Positions 35,322-47,420 of a stretch of 64,000 nt of DNA are shown piece after piece. Both the position numbers and the translations under genes were made by a program. This DNA comes from Rhyzopertha dominica (lineage: Eukaryota; Arthropoda; Insecta; Coleoptera; Bostrichidae): contig QCXZ01000003.1 in NCBI GenBank assembly GCA_025024175.1, forward strand, positions 19,240,392-19,304,391, given 5' to 3'. Below the pieces are notes generated by a model, which made no database searches, was not told the origin of the DNA, and saw only the letters and a program-made list of their open reading frames with translations. The number at the start of each line of letters is the position of its first letter. Position 1 is the stretch's first letter.

Positions 35322-38300
35322 ATGGCGACGCCATCAACCGGTGTGGGTAGGTGTCGTTTAAGAAAATATACCGCTGGTTTATGCTTAAGTTCGACTAGCT
35401 GAATTGTTTCTTACATTTTTGCAGTTGTTCCTCGGAACTTTCGGCTCTTGGAAGAATTAGAAGCTGGCCAGAAGGGTGTTGGAGACGGCACGATTAGTTG
35501 GGGTCTAGAAAATGATGATGATATGACTCTTACACATTGGATGGGCATGATTATCGGTCCTCAGCGTACTCCGTATGAAAATAGAATGTATTCTGTAAAA
35601 ATTGAATGTGGCCAAAGATACCCAGATGATGCTCCAACCGCAAGGTTTATTTCTAGAATCAATATCAATTGTATCAACACGTCTACAGGGGTGGTGAGTA
35701 TAGTTGTTACTACATGAGTACACAGTAATATTGGCAAAATTATGATGTAGAAAGTTAGAGGTTGTTGTTAGATAAAGGATGCATTGTGTATTAATTGCAC
35801 ATGAACAATTATGAAAGATTTGAGTTTTATTATCGACTTGTCTTAGATAACTACAACTAGGGTGATGAGTTGCTGTTTAGCATACAGAAAAACATGATGT
35901 GTCATAGAGTGCTTCCAAAGTATATGTTAATTTTAAATACTAGATGAGTGTTCACTTGAGCGCATTATCTAAGTTTATATATAATTTTAAGTGAAATGCC
36001 ACCACAAATATATTTGTGATCACACTTGGATCATATCACAGGAATACCTAGTCTAGAAGTTTAAAGTAGTGCTGAGATATTGTGATAAATGACCATCGTG
36101 CATGTAGAGCCAGACACATGTGTAGTCAACATTATATGGGAAAGTCATGGCAACGTCACAACAAACAACAGGACCTGTCACACATTTTGCCAATTGTCAT
36201 TCACCCGGTCACATTTGCGAATTACTGCACAGACATGCTGCCCTACAATGGAGCAACATGGTGATTTACTGGTCGTCACAAAATTTTTACATGCATGCCA
36301 TAAGATTTAGTTGTCTAAGTAATAGATACGATGTCTGTGAATCACATGCACATTAGAAATTAGGTTCACACCTTAGAGCATGAATAGAAATGGAGACATC
36401 GCCCAGTTTGAGTGAAGCCAACGAAACATCACATTCTAAACGACACCATTCTTGTCATATTTAACAAATATATTTCAATATGTTAAAGTTATCTATTTTT
36501 GTAATTATGCTCAAAAATCATCTGACCCTAATTACTACAAAAGTATTTAAAATACGGCAATTTTTTTATCAACACAGCAATTTTTACTTTTTACTAATTT
36601 TGCACACGCTGACAACACCGCAGTGTTTACATTCGACGCTTGATGGAACAAAGTGGTCTTTGTTTATGTTTGAAAGTTTAAGTCTTTTCTTTTTTATAAT
36701 TTGCCACAAATGTACTCTAATTCGTTACTCAAGTGATCAGATTTTAGATACAAGATGGTGTGTCAGTGTTTTGTGTGCAACAAATTGGCTAACGCCCATC
36801 CCCAGTTGTTGTTTCATAGGTAGGTTATGTTTACGATCAGTGGGAGACCTATGTATATGCGTAACCTTAAACTTAAGTGAAAAACACCTCATTTGGGTAT
36901 AAAATTTGCAAACGGAGTGTACCTATTTATAAATACCCCAAAGATTTACTTGAAAAAAGTTTATTGAAGTAAAAGAATTTTAGTTACAAACAGACATGTT
37001 TTAGTTTGATCTTTATTTTTTTAATTTAGCTTTGTTCCTTTTTATTGGCTGTGATTTTACCTGTATTTATGTGTTTTTACCTTTTTATTTTCATTAAAGT
37101 TTGTTATTACAAATTAAGGGTATTTTTTTTCTCAATTACAGAACGGTCTTAGATCTTTCATACAAATCGTTTTTTCTTTTCCATGGTTTATGTTAAAAAT
37201 TTCCACCACGTCAGTTAAGGGTTAAATGTCAAAATTTGGCTTTTACTCCGGATTTCAGATGAATTATTTTTCCTTTCTTTTTGTCACTGCTACTGTACCT
37301 AGTACCGTTTCAAGTTGAAGGAAAAGAAAAATGCACTTCCCCCTTCTAGCCTTATTTGGCTTCAGGCAGAATACCGTGGTTTATATGGCGATGTTGTCTC
37401 CATTTTTATTCCTATTCTAAGGATCACACAGTACAATAATAAATGAATAATAACCTAAAAATATCAGAGAAAATCATTGAGAAGTCCAACTCCATACAAA
37501 TTTCGGATTTGGTCTATGCCACTGGTCAACAACTGCACGGGCAGGTGTCGGCCCGCCAGTTTGAAAATGTGCGGGAGTTAGTACTGAAAAACCAAATATA
37601 GATAACTAACTCAACAGGTATTTTTATTTCACTTCAAAATAAAACAAGGACATCTTTGAAAACATATTTATTTGCATAAGGTTATGCTGGGGCCACACTA
37701 ATGTTAACGTCTAACACCCATTATTCTAATAATTAAGGCGTTATAAAATATAGATTAAATTACACAGTAAACTAAGTGGCTGCACTGGTATTTGAGGTCT
37801 AATCCATACATAACACGTTTCTTGATAGAATAATTTCTATAATATTATAATAATTTCAATTATCTATATTATCACAGACCAGACAAAAGCCAAGGCTTAG
37901 AAGATGGTGGATGATAAAAACCACTTATCTGGAAATTTCCAATTAATGACCGGAAATCTTCATTTAGTAAGTCGAAATTTAGAATTTTCCAGTTGTTATC
38001 TGGAAGCTATGGAAGCACTGAGACCCATGCTTATTTTTTTATTACATTTTCAGCAAGCGCTTTTTAATATAGAAATTTCCCATTTATAACTGAAAATATT
38101 CAGTAGTTTCCACTTTCCAGATAGTAACTAACTTTAAAATGTTCGAAAGAGCGTTCATCGCATACATATCTTTGCATAAAACAACCTAATCTCCAATCGC
38201 ACTTAAACCTGCTGAATTAGTCTAGTCGTAATATGCAATCTAACGTCATGCCAGTGTAGCCACAATAACGCGACAAATGACACGCTACATCCCTTTGATG

Positions 38301-41300
38301 TGTCAAAAAAAAACTGCCACCTGAGCTTTCATCAAATGTCTAATGCCATTCGTAACATCAATAAGAGATTAGCATGTTAAGTAGTGGCTATACTTGTTTA
38401 ATGCCAAATAGCACGATAATTAACGGCATTGGACATTAATGTGGCCCCATAGTTAAACTTACAATGGTAATCATACAATTATAATTTTTCAAATTTATAT
38501 ATGAGTAAGCAACATTTTTAACAGAACACTAAATTGGAAGGTATATTATTATCATGTGGGCATAAAAATTGCTCTAAAAATGGCTGTGTATGTATGTAAG
38601 TTTCTTTTAGCCCAAACATATAATATTAATTACAAATTAAACATGTATGTATATACTAAAACAAAAGCAGGGTGAATGGCATTCTACAATTATGGGAGTG
38701 TGTGCATTCAGCTGTTCTTGAATAATCTCACAACATGCATAAATATTTCAACACATATTGGATGCCATATATATAAACTGAGGCTAAGTTGTACAAGCTA
38801 AACCTATAATAAATCGCATAAAATTAGTTTCACTCAGATGGAAATTGCTTTTATTACTGCATACAATAACAGTATGCAATGCAGCCAAAATTAGCTGAGA
38901 ATCTGTATTTAAACCTAGCAATTTGCTCCTGCTTCTTTCATGCCTGTTAAAAGTGTGAATTAGTGTGTGTTTCCTTGTTTCATCTAAAGCCAGTAATGCA
39001 GAATGCATTAACTTAGCTGGTGGTGCTTCAACTTCTTTCTGCTTTGATGTAAACACAATATATGTAAATATCCAAAAAATGTGCATCTACCAAAATGTGA
39101 AGATTAAAAATTTCACTACAAAGGTACACTTAATATAATTTAATGAACAAGACAACTTAAGAAGAATGTCATAAGATGGTTAATTAACTAACAATTACTA
39201 CACTATTATTGACTAGTTAAATTGTGGTGTCTACCATTGGAACCATATTGTAAAGTATTTGGTTGCAGTCGTTGCCATATTTACTGTTGCTGCATATTCT
39301 GTTCCCAAATACTGAAGAAAAGCTGAAATCTTCAAAATCAGCAGGTCACAAACTTGATCTAACTTAACCACAGTGGGAAGTTCAGAGAACATGATCGCTA
39401 CATCTCAAAATTGTTAACTAACCACGCACCACGTCCCACACTTGCCTAACATTGCAAAATTATACGGTAGAATAGAAAATTTAATGTTAAATGCCCAACA
39501 TTTAAATCAATTACGAGCAAACATGGAGGACTGGGTGATTTACAAGTTGCTAATGCCTATTGGCACATTTAATTTCAATATGGTGCACTGACAATAGAAC
39601 TTAGTCGCCCAAAAGCCGTAGCATAGAAAAAATATTTATATATTGCTAAAGATGTCACGCTATTATGTTATCAATGAAAACGGTTTCAAATTTTTCAGAA
39701 AAGAAAAAAACCATTGTACTAGCATGAATTTCTTTTATAAAAATATCAGATAGATTACACGGTCTGGCAACTTCCCAGTTTCAGAGGTTAACTAGATTGA
39801 TCAATCAGAATACCGAATCAGCACGCTTCTGCTGCCCTCACATCTAACCTTTAGCAAAGATGACAAAGATTTATATATATGCAATAATGTGAGTGTCAAG
39901 CCAGGATAACGTTTCGCTCAAAACCGAACCAATATTTCCATTTAGTTGATCCTCAATGCTCTTCTCTGGAAATATAATATTCAAATTTTGACACTTGGGA
40001 TGAACATCAATATTACCTTGTTTTAGGAAACGACATTAATCAAATCAGTGTTGCTTGTTACTTCAATGTTCGATGATAGATTTTTTTATACTACTGTTTT
40101 GATGCAGCAAATTAATTATTATTGTATTTTAATTTTTCATCGTACTTGATTCTAAGGTTCACTGAAAACCAATCTTCATGATCATTAGAAAGCAATTGTC
40201 GATATTCATGCGTAAAGTCACACAACTTTACTGCTGAGTTCGTTTGCAAGCCGGAGGACAGTTATTAGGTACTAGTAGTTGCAAACAAATAAATAAGTTA
40301 ACAAATGGCATGTTGGTATGATGTGAAATAATTAAAAAAAGATTTCTTTTATTTCTTGGTTTACGGAGTGTACAGTTTGTGTTTGCTGCAGTGACCGTTC
40401 TGAATCATTCAGAATTCGTAATAGTCTGCGTAATATGAAATAAGCTTTCCAACAAGCAGAACTGAACTTTTAGCACTTAATGTTGTTCACTTGTAGAAAA
40501 TCTGCAAAGTTGTTTCTTCACTATCAAGTCTAACAGACCTTCATATGTGTGTAACATATTTTATAGGTCTAAATTCGTTAATTTCTATTATGTTTACTTT
40601 CTTTTAATCTAGTATATTTGTAGAAGTTTTCCAGCTTTGTGGAAAGTAACTCCGTTCTAAGGAGGTATTAATTACATGCAGGAATTTATCACCCATTACT
40701 TCATAAGTCAGCTTCATTATTCTTAGTATTTATACTGTCAGTGCTGCCCTTCCTATTATGGAGTTTTTTTATTAACTTTCGTAGTTCTTGCCATGATATT
40801 GTTTCCTCCAGAGATTTTGTTTTCATAAATAATTGTCAACTACTGAGTGAAAGAAAAAAATCAAACCCGCTGTTTAAATTATTTTTCACTACCGTTTTCT
40901 TAAGGTCACAATTATCTATTTTGACAGTGTGTAATGTAAATAATGAAAAATTTTATAACAACCGTATTCAATTTATTTATTTAATTAAGGACTTCCTCAT
41001 ATTTTCTTCATTTACATTTTATTAATTGGGTCAAACAACAGCCCCCAGAGTAGTTATTATTATGATTAACCAGTTACAGGTTTTCTTCACATGCAAGACC
41101 TCCTTGTAGTATTAATAAACATTAAGATCCAAAACACATGTACATTATTCATGGCATGCACATGGGGCACAAACATGTAAAACATGTTTATATGGCTTCA
41201 CCAGTGAAAGAATTAACATAATTCAGTAGTTGATGGGCATTGAAAAAATGTGTCAACATGTGGTTATTAAAAAATAAAAATAGTGACGAACTGATCTACA

Positions 41301-44300
41301 TAGACATCATAAGACTGAATGCGAAATATTTATTTATTAAAATTGTCATAATTTACTGAAATATGTTATTGCAAATATGGCAGAGTGTCAGAAAATATTT
41401 CATTATTTATATTTTTTTATTTTAATGTTATGGACTCAAAAGTATCAATAATTATTTAAAACAGCTTCAAAAAAGTGTGCCAAAACGTGCACAAAAAAAA
41501 CACGGCCTAAACGGGTTAAACACACATCTATGGAATATATTTCCTTTTTTCCTGAGAAATTCATTTCCTTAGTTGTTCTACCTTAAGAGCTGCTGCTGGA
41601 AACCGACAAAACTTCGAACTACCATTTTTACCAGTATTTTTGCAATAATTAACTAGACAACAAACTTTATGGCCCATTTTATTTATTATTTCAAAATAAA
41701 AACAGTATTAGGTCCACCAATGTTTCTGTTTCACCACCTTGAGCGCTTCAGTCATTTCAGTTATCCCCTCCTGAGGGGATTTATTTAACTTTTGAAACTA
41801 TGTCGTTCCTTTGCAGATGGCTTGTTCTTAATCCATTATACTGATTCTTGCTGTCTCTAATATCTTTCATATGCATAGTGATAGACATTTTTTGAATGCA
41901 GTATATTTTTGAAAATACTTAGTTAAAGTGTTTTATGCAAGACTTAGTGCAAAGTAAGCTAAAAATATTTTCATTAATTCCCTATAATATTGACGCCTGG
42001 ATTATCATTAGTGTTATTTTTGTATTAGTTTTTTCAGCTATGTGCAATTCTCGGTTAGATCTAGTAGTACTAGGACTTTTTTTGATTTGTTAAAATTCTC
42101 GATTTACAGTCACACTAAGACTGCATGCTTCGTGTTTGCCAATACTTAATAGTATGAACTTTTTTAATCACATCTGCTAAACTTCCACTATTTTTGTAGT
42201 ATATTTTAACAGTGTATTATGTATTGATCCATTTTCACAAATTCACCTAACTTTTAGTTGCCATGTGTCAACTACATATGTTCAAACCACGTATCTCTGG
42301 ATTAACAAGTCCGTACCAATTGTTAAAAATTTTTGCTTATTGTTTTCGTACTAATCACGAGCAGCACTATAATAAGCAATGTTATTAATATGTGAATCCA
42401 ACAAATGGCATACCAATAGACAGATGCATTTTGGTGCTTTGATTTCATATTAGAATAATAATTTTTATCTGCAAAAATTGTTGTGAGATAGAAGATAATC
42501 ATTTGGTTGTTTATTTTTTTAACAGATTAGTCCTAAAATATTAAACAAGATTAAGCTTATATACAATATAGTTATATGAAGAAGTAAGATTATATTTGTG
42601 TACTAGACGTTGGTAATTTCGCCACCAAGTATCATAAAACCAAAAACTTACAGGTAATTTCGCTACCACTTGTTATAACCTCGCTAATCCTACTGGTAAT
42701 TTCCCCACCGCTACTACTTGTAAACCATTTAATAATTTTACAACTTCAACAAAAGTAGGAAGTAGATAAAAAGGAATATGAAACATCGTAGATAAATAAG
42801 TACACTTAGCGATATCAAAAGCATATATTCGAATAAAAAACCACAAGTACATAAAAAACGTATGATGGAATATTACATTATACTACAATTAAATATCACC
42901 CAGAAAAGGTTATCTAATAATTTTAAACACACCAGCAAGAAAAAAAAGATAGATAAATAAAATAAATAATGAACTACAATTAAAAAGAAATTAATATATA
43001 GATGTAAACATAAGTTTATCTAAAAATGTATGTACTGTGGAGTGTACTATAATAAAATAAATATTATGTGGGTACACATTGCATTGCAGTGAAATGAAAC
43101 ACATTTAAAAAAAAATCATTCTGCTAATTTCTTTATTCTTTTATCTTTTTATCATCTGGTTCAAAAATTCTTGTTTATTTCTTACTTGCTTATCGTAAAT
43201 TTTTGATACCAAATGCAAGCTTTGAATTTTTATGTAAGTTTCCATTTGAAAATCTTTAATTTTTTTTAAAAACACAAACAAACTGCTGAGTTTTGTACAT
43301 AGAATCGTTAAAATTTGTGTGAAGTGACTCGCATGTATTTTTGGTATGCGTAATGCACGCGGAGTGTTCAGTCCAAATATTTGGCGGGAAAAGCTAATCT
43401 TCAGAAATATATGTGTCTACTAAATAGTCTGCATATGTTTCTAGTCTATTGACTTGAGGCATAATTTCAAATAAATTCATTACAAAACAGTCACCTATCT
43501 TCTCGGGATCTAAGTATGTTAAAGCAAAAGTTATATGTAACTACTGTCCAATTAAACTTCATTTATCAACATAGTCTTTTACTAAAAGCATTTTTGTATT
43601 TTTCGTAACCAAGCTTGGGCTAGATGAAAACGACAACCAATAAGTTGAGCATTTGGCCAGGTTTCCTCTACACAATAGATTTTTCAAAATCTACCACTAC
43701 TTCATGTATATTTAGTTGTGATTTACATTTATTTTGTATCAATTGAAACAGTTTTTTGTAAGTCTCTGCTTTCTTGTCTGGAAGCAAACAAAATAGAAGC
43801 GGTATGTAATGTCCATTTTTTAGGCCGTGAATAGTAAAAAACTGAAAAAAATGATTCATGTAATAATCAAAAGTACCATCAAGGTAGATACAGTTTACAG
43901 TATTTAGAATTCGAATATTTGTTTCACATGAAAAAATTACAATATTTTCACGATCATTGTTTATGAATAAAAACGATTCACCTCTGTCGGTTTTTATATC
44001 CATTTCACTTAAAACATGATGCACTTCACTGACACTTTTAGGTGCGGGTGGAAAAATTTCTGTCGAGCATTGTACATATTTTTTCTTATGTATTCACGTC
44101 TGTAGTAGTTATGGTTGGTGGTAAATTCTCCTTCAGCGTTGTTCGTATAATTTCAGCAGGTTTTTCGGCCAAATCTTCAGTCCCTGTTCTTTTAGATGAA
44201 GCGCTAATAATTTGTCGATTCAAACTAATTTTGTTTGCTTCATAACAATGTTCCCCGTATGATTTGTTTATTACAAAGTTTGAATAACAAAATTCACTGT

Positions 44301-45061
44301 ACACTTGCATGTTCTATTGATACACTTCCACAAGATTTTTTCAGTAGATTTGATTTTTTTATGAAAACTAAATTTATAGTTATTAACGACTAACATCGAT
44401 TTCCCATGCATACTTGTAATAATTTTAAAAGACATGTTGAATATTGGAATACTCCTGTACCAGGACTTAATAAAAACTGTCAAATGATAAACAAGAACTA
44501 ACAATTCTTTCCCCTTTCTTCTGTTATATTACCCACAGATTTTTAGGGGTATCGGGTATTCCCAGCAATAATTCTTATCAGTTACAAATCTTACTAAAAA
44601 CTATTGGTGGTAAAACCAATAGGATAAGACCGAAAGGACAGGGGTAAGGGTCAATGTGATTACTGGTGGCGAAAGTACCTGTCCTCTGTGTACTATAGGC
44701 TCTGGTGATAAGATTGCTCATATGTCAACCAGAATTGTGTGGTATCATTGTGAGTTTCTTGGTTCCATAGTGTAAGACATGTTAGTTTGGTGTTTTATTT
44801 TCACTATTTGTATTGGCCTTTTTTGTAATTTTTATTTTAGTTAATTGAGTCATGCCATTTGCATTAACATTTTTTGAGGTCATTAATTTGTACAAGTGGT
44901 GAAACATATCTTTTTTTCAGGTGGATAACAGACAGGTACCCGTTTTGGCAAGATGGCAACGTGACTATACAATCAAAACTGTTTTACAGGAATTGCGCAG
45001 ATTAATGACACTTAAAGAAAATATGAAACTGACACAGCCTCCTGAGGGAAGTTGTTTCTAG
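35322..45061 (+). CDS. UBE2V2: ubiquitin-conjugating enzyme variant UBE2V (Uev1A/Mms2)
   Basis: Exons 35322-35346, 35425-35693 and 44921-45061, all with GT-AG junctions in frame, encode 144 residues (vertebrate UBE2V2 is 145). The start [20 protein letters not shown], then [39 protein letters not shown] and the C-terminal [20 protein letters not shown] and PPEGSCF are nearly superposable on known family members. As expected for a UEV, the position of the catalytic cysteine of E2 enzymes is not a cysteine (the segment reads [15 protein letters not shown]), so the protein is inactive alone. It partners Ubc13 to build K63-linked ubiquitin chains in DNA damage tolerance and immune/JNK signalling. 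Introns are 78 bp and 9.2 kb; the long one contains a MULE. A TGCGCAGGCGCG NRF1-like motif lies near 34860. The insect gene is usually called Uev1A. Confidence 0.96.
36125..36335. repeat. dispersed repeat, copy 2 (UBE2V intron 2)
   Basis: Direct-orientation partner of 34370-34600, somewhat more diverged and lacking the TTCTTCTTCTTG run. Overlapping short open frames here reflect the repeat and not a gene. Confidence 0.6.
37685..38450. repeat. candidate PIF/Harbinger-type MITE in UBE2V intron 2
   Basis: TGGGGCCACACTAATGT at 37688 is mirrored by ACATTAATGTGGCCCCA ending at 38449, 17 bp with one mismatch. TTA occurs just outside both ends. The interior contains a smaller mirrored block: TTATCTGGAAATTTCC near 37925 and TTTCCAGATAGTAA near 38113. 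There is no coding capacity. Confidence 0.6.
38451..42596. other. UBE2V intron 2, no recognised element
   Basis: About 4 kb of AT-rich sequence. Small open frames (for example 38784-39086 on the minus strand and 40741-41025 on the plus strand) have no recognisable domain and biased low-complexity content. Confidence 0.4.
42606..44686 (-). mobile_element. Mutator-like element (MULE) with FLYWCH domain
   Basis: A perfect 9-bp duplication TGTGTACTA flanks the element (42597-42605 and 44687-44695). The inverted ends share GGTAxTTTCGCCACC. Nine bp is the classic MULE target duplication. It sits antisense in UBE2V intron 2, about 230 bp before the last exon. The left terminal region repeats degenerate copies of the terminal motif (GGTAATTTCGCTACC, GGTAATTTCCCCACC) within the first 110 bp. 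The transposase inside is annotated separately. Confidence 0.85.
43300..44480 (-). pseudogene. MULE transposase with N-terminal FLYWCH zinc finger, frameshifted
   Basis: Upstream part (about 44440-44290) reads [20 protein letters not shown] then [15 protein letters not shown], a FLYWCH-type finger. The main open segment 44024-43668 contains [39 protein letters not shown] and VVVDFEKS, i.e. the MULE catalytic core with its first Asp (DGTF) and second Asp (DFE). After a stop, another frame continues [17 protein letters not shown], the GC-x-FH-x-x-QA motif, and more distant C-terminal text to about 43300. Frameshifts break the protein between the three pieces, so this copy should be inactive. 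Confidence 0.8.
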
Positions 45062-46587
45062 CCCTTAAATTCACAAACCACATCTACATTACCTTCTGTT
45101 GCAACTTGTCCTCTCAGTGTAGATAACTGCACAACCCAGTCATGTCGGCTCTTGTGAATAAAAGTTGAATAAGAATATTATTTTGCATTCAAAATTGGCA
45201 TGGTAGTTACCGAGAACCAAATGAATTGTCATGGCCAAGTTGCTGCAAGGGAATACATCTTATTATGATATGTACAGCTTGAGAACCCGTTAAGCACTAA
45301 ATTATTTTAGAATTTTGGTTTAGAACTGCCGTAAGTTAAATAATTTTCAAGCAACTTGTATAGAGCTGTACCGCTATTGTATAATTTTCTGTTCATAATA
45401 AATTTTTAACTATAGGATGTGTTGTTTGTTATTCATTCACTTATTTATTAATAATTGAATGTTACTTCTTATCTATAATCGTAAATTTGTGATTATGATT
45501 AAATAAATTTGTATTACAGAAGTACTGTGTTTATGTTTAGCTGAATTACAGTACAACTCTGGTATAACACCCAACAGGAAGAAGCTTTTATAAATAACTA
45601 ATGAATTATTTACAGTTTACAACAGATTTTTCTCGTTTTTAAACTTCACATTATTAAATAAAGAACAGTATGTGTCCAAACTCCCCAGGGAATATATTGA
45701 AAATCAGAAATTAAAGATGTTGTACCTTTTTCAGCAATATTAGATTTAGGAAAACTACAAAAAAATGTTACAAGCCCTTTTTTGTAGTTTTCCTAAATCT
45801 AATGTTGCTGAGGATGGAGGTCATAAACCTCCGAAACATGTACGACATCTTTAATTTTTTATTTTCAATACATTCCCTGGGGAGTTTGAATAAATACTGT
45901 TCTTTATTTATTATACCTCCTCCATAAAATGGACCCATCCAATACTTCACTTTATGTTTTTTCTTAATTTTTCATTACTCTTGAAGGAGCTGAAAGTATT
46001 TATTATTTTAAATACTAAGAAGTAGAAAAACAAAATATTAAAATAGTCTGAAAACACATTTGCAAAAATTTGGTATTTAATACTTTAGGTATTGAAAGTA
46101 CTTAAATTAGTTTATTTTAATACTGAAAGTATTTTATTTTCTTTTTGAGTATTTTAAATAATTCATTTATCCCTTTGATTTTAAAAATGTATTTTATTTG
46201 AAATACCTGCGGAGAAGGGGAAGGAGCNANCACATATAAATGTGTCATCGTGTCGGCCACATTGTTATTGTTCTCTTCTGACAGTTCTTGGAAAAAGTAA
46301 TATCTTTTCATATTTGATTATTATATGTTGCCGGATTGAATTTACAAGAGGAAGAAATGTTTATTTTGAAACCAGCAAATCTGCAATTAAAACTATTATT
46401 GTGACTCATTGGAAAAAAGTCAATTTTTCTCTTGATTTTGGACTTGGTAATGATTAATTTTAACTTTATATATTTTACTTGTACGCGGCTCACCTTATTT
46501 TGACAATTCTGTGAGACTTTACTGTTGTAAAGGTTTACAAAATATTGAGTTTGGAGCATAGAATTTATTTGATTCATTGTTATAGTA
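45062..46587. other. 3' flank of UBE2V
   Basis: Contains likely UBE2V 3' untranslated sequence (AATAAA near 45399) and the hairpin at 45651-45913; otherwise no feature. Confidence 0.4.
45651..45913. repeat. compact inverted repeat (hairpin) 3' of UBE2V
   Basis: Left arm AATAAAGAACAGTATGTG ... CTCCCCAGGGAATATATTG ... TTAGATTTAGGAAAACTAC is followed by a short loop and the mirrored right arm ending AATACTGTTCTTTATTTATT. Arms are about 115-130 bp; the right arm has ~30 extra bases around GAGGTCATAAACCTCCG, which itself folds. A transcript across it would form a long stem. Confidence 0.85.
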
Positions 46588-47420
46588 TGGATGAACAAAG
46601 TTATCGTTCTGTTATTGAAATGTTTAATGAGAAATTTCCGAATATTCAAGTTTCTCGTATGGGGGCCTAAAAACTAATAAATTTTTTTTTAACAAATGGA
46701 TTTGTTACAAATTTAAAGATCAGAAGAAACCATACAATGTAGACAATCCTACTTCTTTAGTGTTGGAATCTGTGCAAAATCAACCAAGAACCTCACTTAC
46801 GAGGCGGTTACTTCAAATGGGCACAGTAGTTACCACATTTAAGGGATTTAGAAAGAAGAAAATTCACCAACATAAATTGAAACTTTATCATACATTGGAA
46901 TGATTATATTTGTGTTTGTAGATAAAATATCAAGAGACCAAAATTTTTGTTGCAGAATGTTTTATAATGAGGCAACATAACATAAAGATATTAATCCACC
47001 TTTCAGAAGTAAGAATTTAGGATGGCAATGCCATCTGTCAGTATTACACTGACATGATGACAAAGCCACCTAGCTGCCTTAACGGGAACTACTTCACTAG
47101 TATTTTGCCAAAGTAAATGTATGGTGTGCCGCTGCTGATTATCACATAAGTCCATCCTTTTTTATAACAACATTAATCAGCACATATGTTAGAAAATTTT
47201 CTTGACGATTAAGTTTATTTAGTACTTAATTATGGTCAAGTATTGTTGTCCTGATTTAATACTTTTGGATTTTTATTTGTGGGGACGATTAAAGCAAATT
47301 TTATATAGAGGTGTAATAATGTTCAAGCAGTGGAGGCTTGTGGATCCATTAGATAGTGGAGTACCAACATTTATAAACTTGACTAATATGACACGAACAC
47401 AACCATTGCTTTAGCTATAA
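46588..47420 (+). pseudogene. degraded Tc1/mariner-superfamily transposase relic
   Basis: Frame pieces read MDEQSYRSVIEMFNEKFPNI, then LESVQNQPRTSLRRLLQMG (helix-turn-helix region of mariner-type transposases with the RT-S/T-x-R-x-L pattern). Near 47250 follows PDLILLDFYLWGRLKQILY, matching the SPDLTPLDFYLWG signature around the last catalytic Asp. Many stops and shifts interrupt it. Ends were not found. Confidence 0.65.

Noticed and set aside
36480..36902. 140-codon frame in UBE2V intron 2
   Set aside because: Low-complexity hydrophobic text with no family resemblance and no splice context; treated as chance.
38784..39086. 100-codon minus-strand frame
   Set aside because: No domain, intronic, no supporting signals.
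46308..46649. 113-codon minus-strand frame near a mariner relic
   Set aside because: Overlaps the mariner-like relic on the opposite strand and carries no motif.
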